DNA of 64,000 bases from Paenibacillus agri (GTDB lineage: Bacteria > Bacillota > Bacilli > Paenibacillales > Paenibacillaceae), in NCBI RefSeq assembly GCF_013359945.1, contig NZ_JABWCS010000220.1:1-64000 (forward strand), read 5' to 3'. Made by a program: the position numbers and the translations under genes. The notes below the pieces were generated by a model. The model worked only from the letters and a program-made list of their open reading frames with translations, did no database searches and was not told the DNA's origin. How positions within the stretch are numbered: position 1 is the first letter of the stretch; every line of letters starts with the position of its first letter. Below are positions 25,970 through 35,091 of the stretch, one piece after another.

Positions 25970-26067
25970 CGCATTACAATGGAGAGTGGTGCAGACTGTG
26001 GGCCTGGTCAAGGCGCCGCAGGGACATCACCGGCTTGTAAGCTGTGACAGACGTAGGAGGATTATCA

Positions 26068-27000
26068 ATGAACAAAAAACCGGAGCTGCTGGCGACGGCA
26101 GCATCGCTCAAAGAAGCGGCAGCCTTGCTGGATGCAGGTGCAGATGCGCTGTTGATCGGGGATGACCGCTTTGGCATGAGGCTGGCTGGGCATTTCACGC
26201 TAGAGGACACCAAGGCAGTTATAGAGATGGCTCATGCGCGGGGCTGCAAAGTCGTTGCGGGGCTGGGCGGTCTGATGCCCAATAGTCTGCTTGATGAGCT
26301 GCCAGCCTATGTAAAGGCTATAGGCGAGCTGGGCGTTGACGCTGTTGAATTTGGTGACCCGGCTGTGCTGGCTGCCGTGAAGCAGGAGGCGCCTGGTCTC
26401 AAGCTGCACTGGAATGCGGAGATGACTTCCACCAACTACGCTACGTCTAACTATTGGGGACGCAAAGGCGCATCCCGCGTTGTGCTGGCCCGTGAGCTGA
26501 ACATGGACGAGATTACGGAGATGGTGCCGCTGCTGGAAATAGAAGCCCAGGTTCAGGTGCATGGAATGACCAACATTTACCATTCTAAGCGCAAGCTCGT
26601 AGCGAGCTATATGGCACACCAAGGACGCCCAACGGATGGCGGAAGCATGGGCAAGGAGCGCGGTCTGTTCCTGGTCGAAGCGGAGCGTCCGGGTGAGATC
26701 TTCCCGATCTACGAAGATGATAACGGCACTCATATTATGAGTTCGGATGATATTTGCATTATGGAAGACCTGCATATCATGATGGAAGCGGGCGTGCAAA
26801 GCTTTAAGATTGAAGGGTTGCTGAAGCCGACAGTCTATAATGCTGCCGTAGTTCGGGCTTACCGCACAGCTATTGATGCGTACGCAGCTGATCCTGAAGG
26901 CTATGCCTTCCAGGATGAATGGCTGGATGAGGTTCGTAAGCTGCAGGACCCTGAGCGCGAGCTGTCTTTCGGATTCTTTTATAAAGAGCAAGTGTATTAA
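26068..27000 (+). CDS. U32-family tRNA hydroxylation protein TrhP1 (YrrN-like)
   Basis: 310-aa peptidase U32-family protein. In Bacillus the YrrN/YrrO pair performs prephenate-dependent 5-hydroxylation of wobble uridine in tRNA (ho5U34). Features are ELLATAASLKEAAALLDAGADAL, HWNAEMTSTNYATSNYW and VQSFKIEGLLKPTVYNAAVVRAYR. It lacks the Cys cluster found in its partner. AGGAGG is 7 nt before the ATG. It follows mltG directly, without the trmR gene that lies between them in Bacillus. Confidence 0.9.
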   Translation: MNKKPELLATAASLKEAAALLDAGADALLIGDDRFGMRLAGHFTLEDTKAVIEMAHARGCKVVAGLGGLMPNSLLDELPAYVKAIGELGVDAVEFGDPAVLAAVKQEAPGLKLHWNAEMTSTNYATSNYWGRKGASRVVLARELNMDEITEMVPLLEIEAQVQVHGMTNIYHSKRKLVASYMAHQGRPTDGGSMGKERGLFLVEAERPGEIFPIYEDDNGTHIMSSDDICIMEDLHIMMEAGVQSFKIEGLLKPTVYNAAVVRAYRTAIDAYAADPEGYAFQDEWLDEVRKLQDPERELSFGFFYKEQVY

Positions 27001-27044
27001 TCGTATAGACCCCGCAGAACGGGGAAATGGAGGGGAGAACAGGA

Positions 27045-28376
27045 ATGAGTACCATGACCAAGCCGCAGCATAAGGGCAAACGTTACCGTCTGGACAAACC
27101 GGAGCTCCTGGCTCCGGCGGGCAATTTGGAAAAATTGAAATTCGCCGTACATTATGGTGCAGATGCCGTCTATATTGGTGGACAAAAATACGGCCTGCGT
27201 TCCAATGCTGACAATTTCAGCTTCGAGGAAATGCGCGAAGGCGTAGAATTTGCCAAGAAATATGGCGCGAAGGTGTTTGTAGCCACAAACATCTATGCTC
27301 ACAACGAAGATGTCGCGGGGATTGAAGAATACCTGCGTAATTTATATGAAGCCGGCATTGCCGCGATCATTGTAGCCGACCCGGCTATTGTGGATACAGC
27401 ACGCCGCCTGGTTCCGGGCCTGGAGGTGCATCTCAGCACCCAACAGTCCACACTGAACTGGCAAGCCGTATCCTTCTGGAAGGAAGAAGGGCTGCCTCGT
27501 GTCGTTCTGGGCCGGGAGACAAGCCTGGAGGAAATCGCCGAAATTAAGAAGCATGTGGATATTGAGATCGAGAGCTTTATTCATGGTGCGATGTGTTCCT
27601 CCTACTCCGGTCGCTGTGTGCTATCCAACCACTTCACAGACCGGGACTCTAACCGGGGGGGCTGCTGCCAGTCCTGCCGCTGGAAATATGATCTGTTCGA
27701 GGATGCACGTCCGGATGGAACTTGGGTGTCTGAAGAAGAGCAGGCGGAAGCTATGCAGTCACCTGAACGTCTGCTGCCAGGAGTGACCCAGCTTCCTCTG
27801 CATGAGCCACAGGACAATCCGTTCACGATGGGGTCCAAAGACCTGTGTATGCTGGAGAGCATTCCCGATCTGATCGAGGTCGGCATCGACAGCTTCAAGA
27901 TTGAAGGCCGGATGAAATCCATTCACTATGTGGCTACAGTAGTTAATGCGTACCGCAAAGCCATTGATGCTTATATGGCTGATCCTGAAGGCTATGTACT
28001 GAAGCCGGAATGGCTGGAAGAGCTGAATAAAGCGGCGAACCGTCCGCTCAATACAGGCTTTTTCTACGATACACCTGACCATGAGGATCATATCTATGAG
28101 CCTGAAGAAAAAGCGGCTCCGTATGATTTTGCCGGACTGGTGCTGGAATATGATGCCGAGACAGGCACTGCCCTGATTCAGCAGCGGAATCACTTCAAGC
28201 CGGGACAGCAAGTGGAGTTCTTTGGACCGGACGATACCTTCTTCAAGCAAACGGTGGGAGAAATCTGGGACGAGCAAGGCAATTCACTGGATGCTGCCCG
28301 TCACCCGCTGCAGAAGGTGCGTATGAAAGTGGATGCACCGGTGGCCTATTTTGATATGATGCGCAAAAGAAAATAA
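27045..28376 (+). CDS. U32-family tRNA hydroxylation protein TrhP2 (YrrO-like)
   Basis: 443-aa U32 protein, partner of TrhP1 for ho5U34 formation in tRNA. PELLAPAGNLEKLKFAVHYGADAVYIGG opens the barrel, the cysteine-rich MCSSYSGRCVLSN and GGCCQSC segment is the U32 signature that binds an iron-sulphur cluster, and SFKIEGRMKSIHYVATVVNAYR follows. A C-terminal beta domain is present. GGAGGGGA lies upstream of the ATG at 27045. Strong terminator follows. Confidence 0.93.
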   Translation: MSTMTKPQHKGKRYRLDKPELLAPAGNLEKLKFAVHYGADAVYIGGQKYGLRSNADNFSFEEMREGVEFAKKYGAKVFVATNIYAHNEDVAGIEEYLRNLYEAGIAAIIVADPAIVDTARRLVPGLEVHLSTQQSTLNWQAVSFWKEEGLPRVVLGRETSLEEIAEIKKHVDIEIESFIHGAMCSSYSGRCVLSNHFTDRDSNRGGCCQSCRWKYDLFEDARPDGTWVSEEEQAEAMQSPERLLPGVTQLPLHEPQDNPFTMGSKDLCMLESIPDLIEVGIDSFKIEGRMKSIHYVATVVNAYRKAIDAYMADPEGYVLKPEWLEELNKAANRPLNTGFFYDTPDHEDHIYEPEEKAAPYDFAGLVLEYDAETGTALIQQRNHFKPGQQVEFFGPDDTFFKQTVGEIWDEQGNSLDAARHPLQKVRMKVDAPVAYFDMMRKRK

Positions 28377-28386
28377 GAATTGATGT

Positions 28387-28434
28387 AAAAACGGGACCAA
28401 CCTCGCTTGAGAGAGGATGGTCCCGTTTTTTTCT
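28387..28434 (+). terminator. Terminator after trhP2
   Basis: Perfect 13-bp stem (AAAAACGGGACCA with TGGTCCCGTTTTT) followed by more T. Confidence 0.93.
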
Positions 28435-28488
28435 ACTCCCAAATAGGCTAAAAGTTACATACTCATGGAAAAGATTATTCAAAAAGCC

Positions 28489-28516
28489 TAAGGAAAAAAG
28501 GACTGTTTGCCGATAT
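28489..28516 (+). promoter_or_regulatory. Sigma-D (SigD) type promoter of the first MCP gene
   Basis: TAAG, 16-nt spacer, then a perfect GCCGATAT -10 element. This is the flagellar/chemotaxis promoter class of Bacillus and sits about 50 nt before an MCP gene, which fits its expected regulon. Confidence 0.85.
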
Positions 28517-28568
28517 ATAAGTCAGACAACGCTTACATATATCTCTAATCAAACTGGTGGGTGATCTA

Positions 28569-30830
28569 ATGGGAACTCCGGAACAGGAGAGTAAGAGTGA
28601 TGAGCAGAAAGAGAGAAGGATGAGAGTGGGAAAGAATGAGAAGTCGGTGAAAGAAAACACAGAGAAAAAGAATCAGCGTAAGGCCGGTGCATCCAGTATC
28701 GGCAAGCTCAAAGACGGCGTTAAATCAGGCGTAAGCATGAAAAGCGTGCTGCGGGGCTCGGTGAGTCAGATGAAAAAAGTGAATCCGTTGAAATCAGTCG
28801 GAGTCAAGCTGTTCCTGATCTTTTTATCGTCCATCGTCATAGTCGTACTGCTTCTGGGTTTGTTGTCGTATTCAAAAGCCAAAAGTACGATTAAGAGTAA
28901 TGTCGCAGAGGCGAACCGTCAAACGGTTATTCAGAACTCGGAGAAGATGGATATTATTCTCAAACAATATGAAACTTTGGCGCTTCAGCTGTTTTTTGAT
29001 CCGCAGATTCAGAATGATCTGACGTCACTGGACAAAGCGGATAACTATTACGATAAATTTGTGGCTTCAAGTGCAATCGGCAAGAAGCTATCGAGCCAAA
29101 CGACCTCCGATTCCAACGTAGTCAGTATCTCGCTGATTCCGGAGGAAGCGGATTCCGATGTTATCACTACTGGCAGTTCGGGCCTGGTGCTTGAAGGGAT
29201 CAGGGACACGGATTGGTTCAAACAGGCGGTTGAACGGACCAAGGAGTATAAATCGCATTATTCCGATACCGATGGCGCGCAGAATTACTGGTTCTCAACT
29301 GCAGTTGAGGGCAAAGGCGGAACGAATATCGCTATGGTGCGCTCACTCCGAAATCTCGGCGAGAATTCGGGATATGTGATGCTGCTGGAACTGAAGAATA
29401 AAATGCTGGAGGATGCCTTCAAGAGTGTCAAACTGGGCGATGGCGCCCGCATACAGTTGGTAGATCCTAACGGTATTGTTATCGCTTCTAATACACCTGC
29501 AGAGGATGGATTAGAATCCAAGTTTGCATTCATCAAAGATAGCAAGACAAAGAATAAGAGTCAGGAAAATAAAGATGAAGATGGCAAGCAGGTTCTGGCT
29601 GTCTTCAATCCGATGACCAAAGCAGACTGGAAGCTGTCTGGCATTATTCCTACTGGTGAATTGGTCAAAGAGGCTTATCCAATCCTTCTGACAACCTTCT
29701 TCGCAGCCGGGGGCGCAGCCGTGCTTGCCATTCTGCTCGGCTACTGGATGGTCCGCATGATCGCCCGTCCGCTATCCCGTCTCAAGGATCTGATGGTAGA
29801 AGGGGCAAAAGGCGATCTGAGCGTTCGTACCGAGTATGCATCCCAAGATGAGATCGGCCAACTGTCCGCATCCTTTAATACCATGATGGGACGGATTACA
29901 GAGCTTGTAGCGCAGACGACGGAAACGGCGCGCGAGGTGCTGGAAACTGCCGGAGAGCTGGGCGATGCTTCACGTAAAACAGCTGTGTCTGCTAAAGAAA
30001 TTGCTGCGGCCACGGAAGAGATTGCTGGTGGTGCAGGCAGTCTGGCTCTGGAGGCAGAGCGCGGCAATGAATTGACTGAACTGATTGCTACGCAAATGCA
30101 GACCGTCGTGTACGCCAATTCTGAGATGGATGAAGCTGCACGTAGTGTCGGTGAGGCCAGCAGCAGAGGTGCAAATCAGTTGGAGGAGCTGCTGGGTCAG
30201 ACAAGCCGTACCGGAGAGATGACAGGAGCGCTGGTTGCGCGTGTCAACAATCTGAAAGAAACAGTATTCTCTGTGATCAAGGTGCTTGATGTCATGAAGA
30301 ATATTACTCAGCAGACGAACATTCTGTCCCTGAATGCTACAATTGAAGCCGCTCGGGCAGGCGAAGCCGGTCGGGGTTTCATGGTCGTAGCTGGCGAGGT
30401 TCGTCAACTCGCAGACCAGTCCAAGCAGTCGATTGCGCTGGTGGCCGGGATTACTGACAAAATCATGACCGAGATGAATGAGACGGTCGCGGTATTGTCT
30501 GAAGTTGCACCGCTCTTTGAGGCACAAATGGGTTCGGTGAAGAACACCAGTGATATCTTCATCTCTGTAAAAGATCAGATGGATGAATTTATTACAAGCT
30601 TGGAGTCTGTAACCTCCTCCATCAACAGCTTGAATCATTCGCAAGGCGTCTTGTCTGAAGCGATGGGCAACGTAAGTGCCGTTGCTCAGCAATCATCCGC
30701 TACCTCGGAAGAAGTCGCCTCGCTAAGTAGCGAGCAGCAGAATGTCAGCGATCAACTGGTATCGTTGTCCGGGAAACTGGAAAGTGTATCGGGACAATTG
30801 AAGGAAAAGCTGTCTCTGTTCAAAATTTAA
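28569..30830 (+). CDS. Methyl-accepting chemotaxis protein 1
   Basis: 753-aa transmembrane chemoreceptor. An unusual basic N-terminal cytoplasmic tail of about 75 residues (KKNQRKAGASSIGKLKDGVK) precedes membrane helix 1 (VKLFLIFLSSIVIVVLLLGLL); then a dCache-like sensor domain, membrane helix 2 (FFAAGGAAVLAILLGYWMV), a HAMP domain (RPLSRLKDLMVEGAKGDL) and the signalling coiled coil with the hairpin tip QQTNILSLNATIEAARAGEAGRGF. Start chosen at ATG 28569 with GGTGGGTGAT upstream; a GTG four codons earlier is possible. Likely SigD-driven. Ligand unknown. Confidence 0.93.
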   Translation: MGTPEQESKSDEQKERRMRVGKNEKSVKENTEKKNQRKAGASSIGKLKDGVKSGVSMKSVLRGSVSQMKKVNPLKSVGVKLFLIFLSSIVIVVLLLGLLSYSKAKSTIKSNVAEANRQTVIQNSEKMDIILKQYETLALQLFFDPQIQNDLTSLDKADNYYDKFVASSAIGKKLSSQTTSDSNVVSISLIPEEADSDVITTGSSGLVLEGIRDTDWFKQAVERTKEYKSHYSDTDGAQNYWFSTAVEGKGGTNIAMVRSLRNLGENSGYVMLLELKNKMLEDAFKSVKLGDGARIQLVDPNGIVIASNTPAEDGLESKFAFIKDSKTKNKSQENKDEDGKQVLAVFNPMTKADWKLSGIIPTGELVKEAYPILLTTFFAAGGAAVLAILLGYWMVRMIARPLSRLKDLMVEGAKGDLSVRTEYASQDEIGQLSASFNTMMGRITELVAQTTETAREVLETAGELGDASRKTAVSAKEIAAATEEIAGGAGSLALEAERGNELTELIATQMQTVVYANSEMDEAARSVGEASSRGANQLEELLGQTSRTGEMTGALVARVNNLKETVFSVIKVLDVMKNITQQTNILSLNATIEAARAGEAGRGFMVVAGEVRQLADQSKQSIALVAGITDKIMTEMNETVAVLSEVAPLFEAQMGSVKNTSDIFISVKDQMDEFITSLESVTSSINSLNHSQGVLSEAMGNVSAVAQQSSATSEEVASLSSEQQNVSDQLVSLSGKLESVSGQLKEKLSLFKI

Positions 30831-30872
30831 ATAATCTTACTGAGAAGCTAGAATACCTACGAATATCTGTCA

Positions 30873-30909
30873 CAGCCGCCTCTTCTCCGCGAAGAGGCGG
30901 CTGTTTTAT
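30873..30909 (+). terminator. Terminator after MCP 1
   Basis: Perfect 13-bp stem CAGCCGCCTCTTC/GAAGAGGCGGCTG, 5-nt loop, then TTTTAT. Confidence 0.88.
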
Positions 30910-31070
30910 AGTTTCAGGGTGCGAACCGAACGTAAGCCAATGAAAAGTTACACCTCATGCTGGCCGCGTACAACTATATCACAGCTTGTTCAGGGTTTTT
31001 GGTTTAAAATAGTAGTTTGTAATAATTTAAGTAACCTATAATTGTAGATGATGGCAGGTGACCTGTACTG

Positions 31071-33125
31071 ATGAAGTCAACAACCGAACAACGCAGCCTT
31101 CTTTCCCGGCTGCATCCCGCTGAATCTCTGGGACTGCGGCTTTTTCTCATTTTTTTCGTAGCTACTATGATAATAGTGCTCTCGCTCGGCTATACCTCCT
31201 ACTCCGTTGCTGAGCAGACCATTGAAGACAATGCATTGTCTTCCAACCAGCAGACGGTTATTCAAACTGCGGAGAAGCTGGATGTTACCATGCTCCGTTA
31301 CCAGGACAATTTGGGACAAATCGCTTACAACAAAGAGATACAGCGCGCTATGAAAGAGGCCAGCCAGTCTGCTTCCGGGCTGTCAGTCGATGTTATTGCT
31401 GCAGAGCTAAGTAACTGGCTGTCGAGCGCCAAGGGCGTGCAGGCGGTGTATCTCATTCCTGCGAAGGAATCATTGCCGATTGTGGCTGCCGGGGCCAAGG
31501 ATGAACCCTTTATGGAGAGCGCACGCTCGGCATCCTGGTTCAGCCAGTTGTCGGACAAGCCAGAAGGGCTATGGTTGACCAAAGAGATGAAGGGAGCGAG
31601 AGCTCCAGAGGTTTTTCATTATGCGAAAGCGATTGCAGGAGAATCCGGAGATTCGGGCTATGTCGCGATCAGTGATATAAAGGTTAGTGAGGTCGAAAAG
31701 CTGCTAGGCGAGGTGAATCTGGGGACAGGCTCCTACATTCAGCTGCTGACTGAAAAGGATGAGCTGATCGCGTCCTCTATGCAGAACGAGACGGACACTT
31801 ATCTAAGTCTGGGGGGCACTTTATTTACAGGGCTCAAGCAAGCTTCTTCAGGCGCTCTGCCGACCAAGAATGAGGAGGGAAAGTCAATTCTGGCGGTATA
31901 TGGAACGATGCAGAGCTCAGGATGGAAGCTGCTGGGTGTCGTGCCTGCCGAGAATTTAACCCAAGATGCGGTACGTATTCTGAAGACGACCTATATCGCG
32001 GTTGGCGCTGCCGCAGTCATTGCTATTCTGATTGGGCTGTGGATGGTGCGAATGGTCGCAAGGCCGTTAACCCGGCTCAAGGACTTAATGTTCCAGGGAG
32101 CTGAGGGGAACCTTAGTGTACGGACGTCGTTCAAATCACGGGATGAAATCGGCCAATTGTCGCTCTCCTTCAATACTATGATGGAGCGAATTACGGAACT
32201 CGTCGACCGCACCAATGAGACCGCTCAGGAGGTGCTGGAGATGTCGGATGTCTTAAGCAATGCTTCCCGCAAGACGGCATCTGCTGCTAAAGATATTGCT
32301 GCTGCTATGGAAGAGGTTGCTGGGGGAGCGGGCAGTCTGGCTCTGGAGGCGGACAATGGCAATGCCTTGTCCGGGCAGATTTCGGAGCAGATGAACAAGG
32401 TAACAGCGGCTACGCATGAGATGAACGGCAGAGCACACAGTGTTGGACAGTTCAGCACCGAAGGTGTTGCGATGCTGAAGGAACTCAAGAGCCGGACACA
32501 GATTACGGAGGAAAGAACCCGGACGCTGGTGAACAAAGTGAACAACCTCCAGACAACGGCTTCGTCCGTGATTCAGGTTCTGGATGTCATGCAGCGTATT
32601 GCGCAGCAGACGAATATTTTATCCCTGAATGCCAGCATTGAAGCTGCACGGGCTGGTGATGCGGGCCAGGGGTTCATGGTCGTAGCCAGTGAAATTCGTC
32701 AGCTTGCCGATCAATCGAGAAGCTCGATTGCAGTGGTGGGAGAAATCACTGACAGAATCATGCTTGAGATGAATGAAACGGTCACGGTACTTGATGAGGT
32801 GGCTCCAATGTTCGGAGAGCAAAGCGCTTCGGTACAAAGTACCAGCGATCTCTTCGTGTCTGTACAAGGGCAGATGAATGAATTCATCACCTTCCTGGAC
32901 GCAGTTACGGGTTCGATTGACGGGCTCGGGGAATCGCAGCGAGTGCTTTCAGTGACGATGGATAGCGTCAGTATTGTTGCTGAAGAATCGTCAGCAGCCT
33001 CAGAAGAGGTGGCTTCGCTCAGTGGCGAGCAGCAGAGTGTCAGCGACCATCTGGTGGAGCTCTCCGCAAGTTTGCAGAAGGCTTCCGCCAAATTAAAGAC
33101 CAGCCTAGCAAGGTTCAGAGTATAG
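31071..33125 (+). CDS. Methyl-accepting chemotaxis protein 2
   Basis: 684-aa chemoreceptor and close paralogue of its upstream neighbour, with the same plan: membrane helix 1 at about 24-44, extracellular sensor, membrane helix 2 (TYIAVGAAAVIAILIGLWMV), HAMP (RPLTRLKDLMFQGAEGNL) and signalling tip QQTNILSLNASIEAARAGDAGQGF. HAMP and signalling parts are very alike; the sensor parts diverge, and the long basic N-terminal tail is absent. GCAGGTGA precedes the ATG. No SigD -10 element was seen in its leader. Tandem duplication with change of ligand range is the likely history. Confidence 0.93.
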   Translation: MKSTTEQRSLLSRLHPAESLGLRLFLIFFVATMIIVLSLGYTSYSVAEQTIEDNALSSNQQTVIQTAEKLDVTMLRYQDNLGQIAYNKEIQRAMKEASQSASGLSVDVIAAELSNWLSSAKGVQAVYLIPAKESLPIVAAGAKDEPFMESARSASWFSQLSDKPEGLWLTKEMKGARAPEVFHYAKAIAGESGDSGYVAISDIKVSEVEKLLGEVNLGTGSYIQLLTEKDELIASSMQNETDTYLSLGGTLFTGLKQASSGALPTKNEEGKSILAVYGTMQSSGWKLLGVVPAENLTQDAVRILKTTYIAVGAAAVIAILIGLWMVRMVARPLTRLKDLMFQGAEGNLSVRTSFKSRDEIGQLSLSFNTMMERITELVDRTNETAQEVLEMSDVLSNASRKTASAAKDIAAAMEEVAGGAGSLALEADNGNALSGQISEQMNKVTAATHEMNGRAHSVGQFSTEGVAMLKELKSRTQITEERTRTLVNKVNNLQTTASSVIQVLDVMQRIAQQTNILSLNASIEAARAGDAGQGFMVVASEIRQLADQSRSSIAVVGEITDRIMLEMNETVTVLDEVAPMFGEQSASVQSTSDLFVSVQGQMNEFITFLDAVTGSIDGLGESQRVLSVTMDSVSIVAEESSAASEEVASLSGEQQSVSDHLVELSASLQKASAKLKTSLARFRV

Positions 33126-33151
33126 TTTCTGTTTAACCCAAAATGTGAATT

Positions 33152-33192
33152 GCACAAGAGCAGGCTCCAGAAGTTGGGGTGTGCTCTTGTGC
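33152..33192 (+). terminator. Hairpin after MCP 2, probable terminator
   Basis: GCACAAGAGCA pairs with TGCTCTTGTGC over 11 bp; the following TTGTTTAT is only moderately T-rich. Confidence 0.5.
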
Positions 33193-33276
33193 TTGTTTAT
33201 CACCATGGGAAAGATTCTAATGACGAAAGCTGGGACATAATAGGGATAAGGAATCCTGTCAGGAGGGAAGGCAACA

Positions 33277-35091
33277 TTGCGTACCAACAATCACCATCGT
33301 CGTCTGTTCAGCTCGCTGTTGATCTTATCCGCTGCCATGGGAATATTGATCCTGCGGTTGGCTTGGGTGCAATTCGTGATCAAGGATCGGCCTGTTCCTG
33401 GTACCCCATATACCTTGGCCAAGATGGCAGAAATCCAGAGTGAGCGTGAAACAGTGCTGGACAGTGGGCGTGGACGTCTCTATGACCGGCACGGAATTCC
33501 TCTCGCCGGGGAAACGATCTGGACAGCCGCTCTTTTCCCGCAAGAAGAATTGGCGGCTAGTGTGAAGGCGCAGGTGGAGCGAAGTGAAGATGGCCCTATG
33601 CACAGACTGGCGGCCATTTTAGGAGTCAGCTATCAGCAGCTGCTGAGCAGAGTTGCAGTCCTGAAGGAACCTCTGCTATGGCCATCCCCTAAAGGAAAAG
33701 CACCTCTGGCGCTGTCCCCTGCCCAAGCCACTGAATTGAAAGAGCTTGATATCGATGGTGTGATGGTACTGCCGTTTGCACGGAGGTATGACGGTCAGTT
33801 GTCAGGCCAACAGTGGCTGGGCTATCTGTCTGAAGCGGTTCCGCAGGCGAGCGGCGAGCAGGCAAGCTCTTCAGGCCTCAGGATTCCAAGGACCGGAACG
33901 GATGGACTGGAGAAGACCCTGGAGCCGCTGCTCCGGGGTGTAGGTCATACTGAGGCGTATGTGCAGGTGGATGCGAGGGGAAACCGTCTTCCGGGCAGTC
34001 CGCTCAAAGTCCGTTCGCCGGGCAATCCGTACTACCCGTTATCTTTATACACAACGATAGACAAAAAACTTCAGGATGACATTGAGAAGCTGGCGATTCA
34101 GAGTGGCATGAAGGAAGGCGCGATTGTTGTATTGGACACACGGACAGGGGACATTGAAGCCATGGTATCTCTGCCCTTATATAACCCGCAGGATATTTCT
34201 CCTCAGGGTGGAGAGTGGAATAATCGGGCGCTGCAAGCTGCCGTTCCCGGCTCCATCTTCAAGATTGTCACCGCCGCTGCCGCTCTGGAGGCCGGAGTTA
34301 CAACACCTCAGGAACTCTTCTCTTGCTCCGGTCAATATGAGAAGTACGGATTTTCCTGCCTAAAAGGAAAAGGACACGGCCCCCTTACGCTGGCGCAAGG
34401 GTTCGCCGTGTCCTGCAATACTGTATTCGCCGCGCTCGCCGAACGTCTGAGCGGCGCGCAGATCCAGTCCGCCGCGTGGGCGCTGGGACTGGGAAGGGAC
34501 ATTGGCTGGCAGTCCGAGAATACGCTGGGACTGCCACTTCTGAGGCCGCTGGCGGGGGAGCAGCATGGGACGATATTCACGTCCCTGGTGCCTGATGATA
34601 GCGGCGCAAGAGTGCAGGCTGCCATCGGGCAGCGCGATGTGCAGGTTACCCCGCTTCAGGCCGCTAATCTGGTAGTGACTCTGCTGCATGGCGGGGAGGT
34701 CACCGCTCCCCGCATCCTGCAGAAGGTCACTTTTGCGAATGGCCAGAAGCTGGAGGATTTGCCGGGACATCTGTCACCGTCCGGGACCGGAAGAATCTCA
34801 GCATCCACGACCAGGCTGCTGCTGTCTTGGATGAGACAGGTGGTGACCGAGGGCACTGGACGGAGTCTGATGACCGCCCACTGGCCGCTGGCCGGTAAAT
34901 CAGGAACGGCCCAGACGCAGGTCAAGGGTGCTCCCCGCAATAATCAGTGGTTCATTGGCTACGGTCCTGTAGACCAGCCGCGATATGCCGTAGCCGTATC
35001 TGTTCAGAACGTGGCTCCTGGCAGCGCCCATACAGCTACGAAGTTGTTCGGTCAAGTATTTGATTTGCTCTCATCAACTTCAGGAGCTTGA
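33277..35091 (+). CDS. Class B penicillin-binding protein (PbpI/PBP4b-like transpeptidase)
   Basis: 604-aa membrane-anchored peptidoglycan transpeptidase. A membrane segment at about 10-30 is followed by the dimerisation region (RGRLYDRHGIPLAG) and the transpeptidase domain: SxxK is S326-I-F-K329 in PGSIFKIV, SxN is S379-C-N381, and KSGT is at 541-544. All catalytic motifs are intact. The start is TTG with AGGAGG 10 nt upstream. In Bacillus pbpI (yrrR) lies in the same chromosomal block after yrrO, which supports the assignment. The last 40 bp overlap the end of the convergent AI-2E gene. Confidence 0.9.
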   Translation: MRTNNHHRRLFSSLLILSAAMGILILRLAWVQFVIKDRPVPGTPYTLAKMAEIQSERETVLDSGRGRLYDRHGIPLAGETIWTAALFPQEELAASVKAQVERSEDGPMHRLAAILGVSYQQLLSRVAVLKEPLLWPSPKGKAPLALSPAQATELKELDIDGVMVLPFARRYDGQLSGQQWLGYLSEAVPQASGEQASSSGLRIPRTGTDGLEKTLEPLLRGVGHTEAYVQVDARGNRLPGSPLKVRSPGNPYYPLSLYTTIDKKLQDDIEKLAIQSGMKEGAIVVLDTRTGDIEAMVSLPLYNPQDISPQGGEWNNRALQAAVPGSIFKIVTAAAALEAGVTTPQELFSCSGQYEKYGFSCLKGKGHGPLTLAQGFAVSCNTVFAALAERLSGAQIQSAAWALGLGRDIGWQSENTLGLPLLRPLAGEQHGTIFTSLVPDDSGARVQAAIGQRDVQVTPLQAANLVVTLLHGGEVTAPRILQKVTFANGQKLEDLPGHLSPSGTGRISASTTRLLLSWMRQVVTEGTGRSLMTAHWPLAGKSGTAQTQVKGAPRNNQWFIGYGPVDQPRYAVAVSVQNVAPGSAHTATKLFGQVFDLLSSTSGA

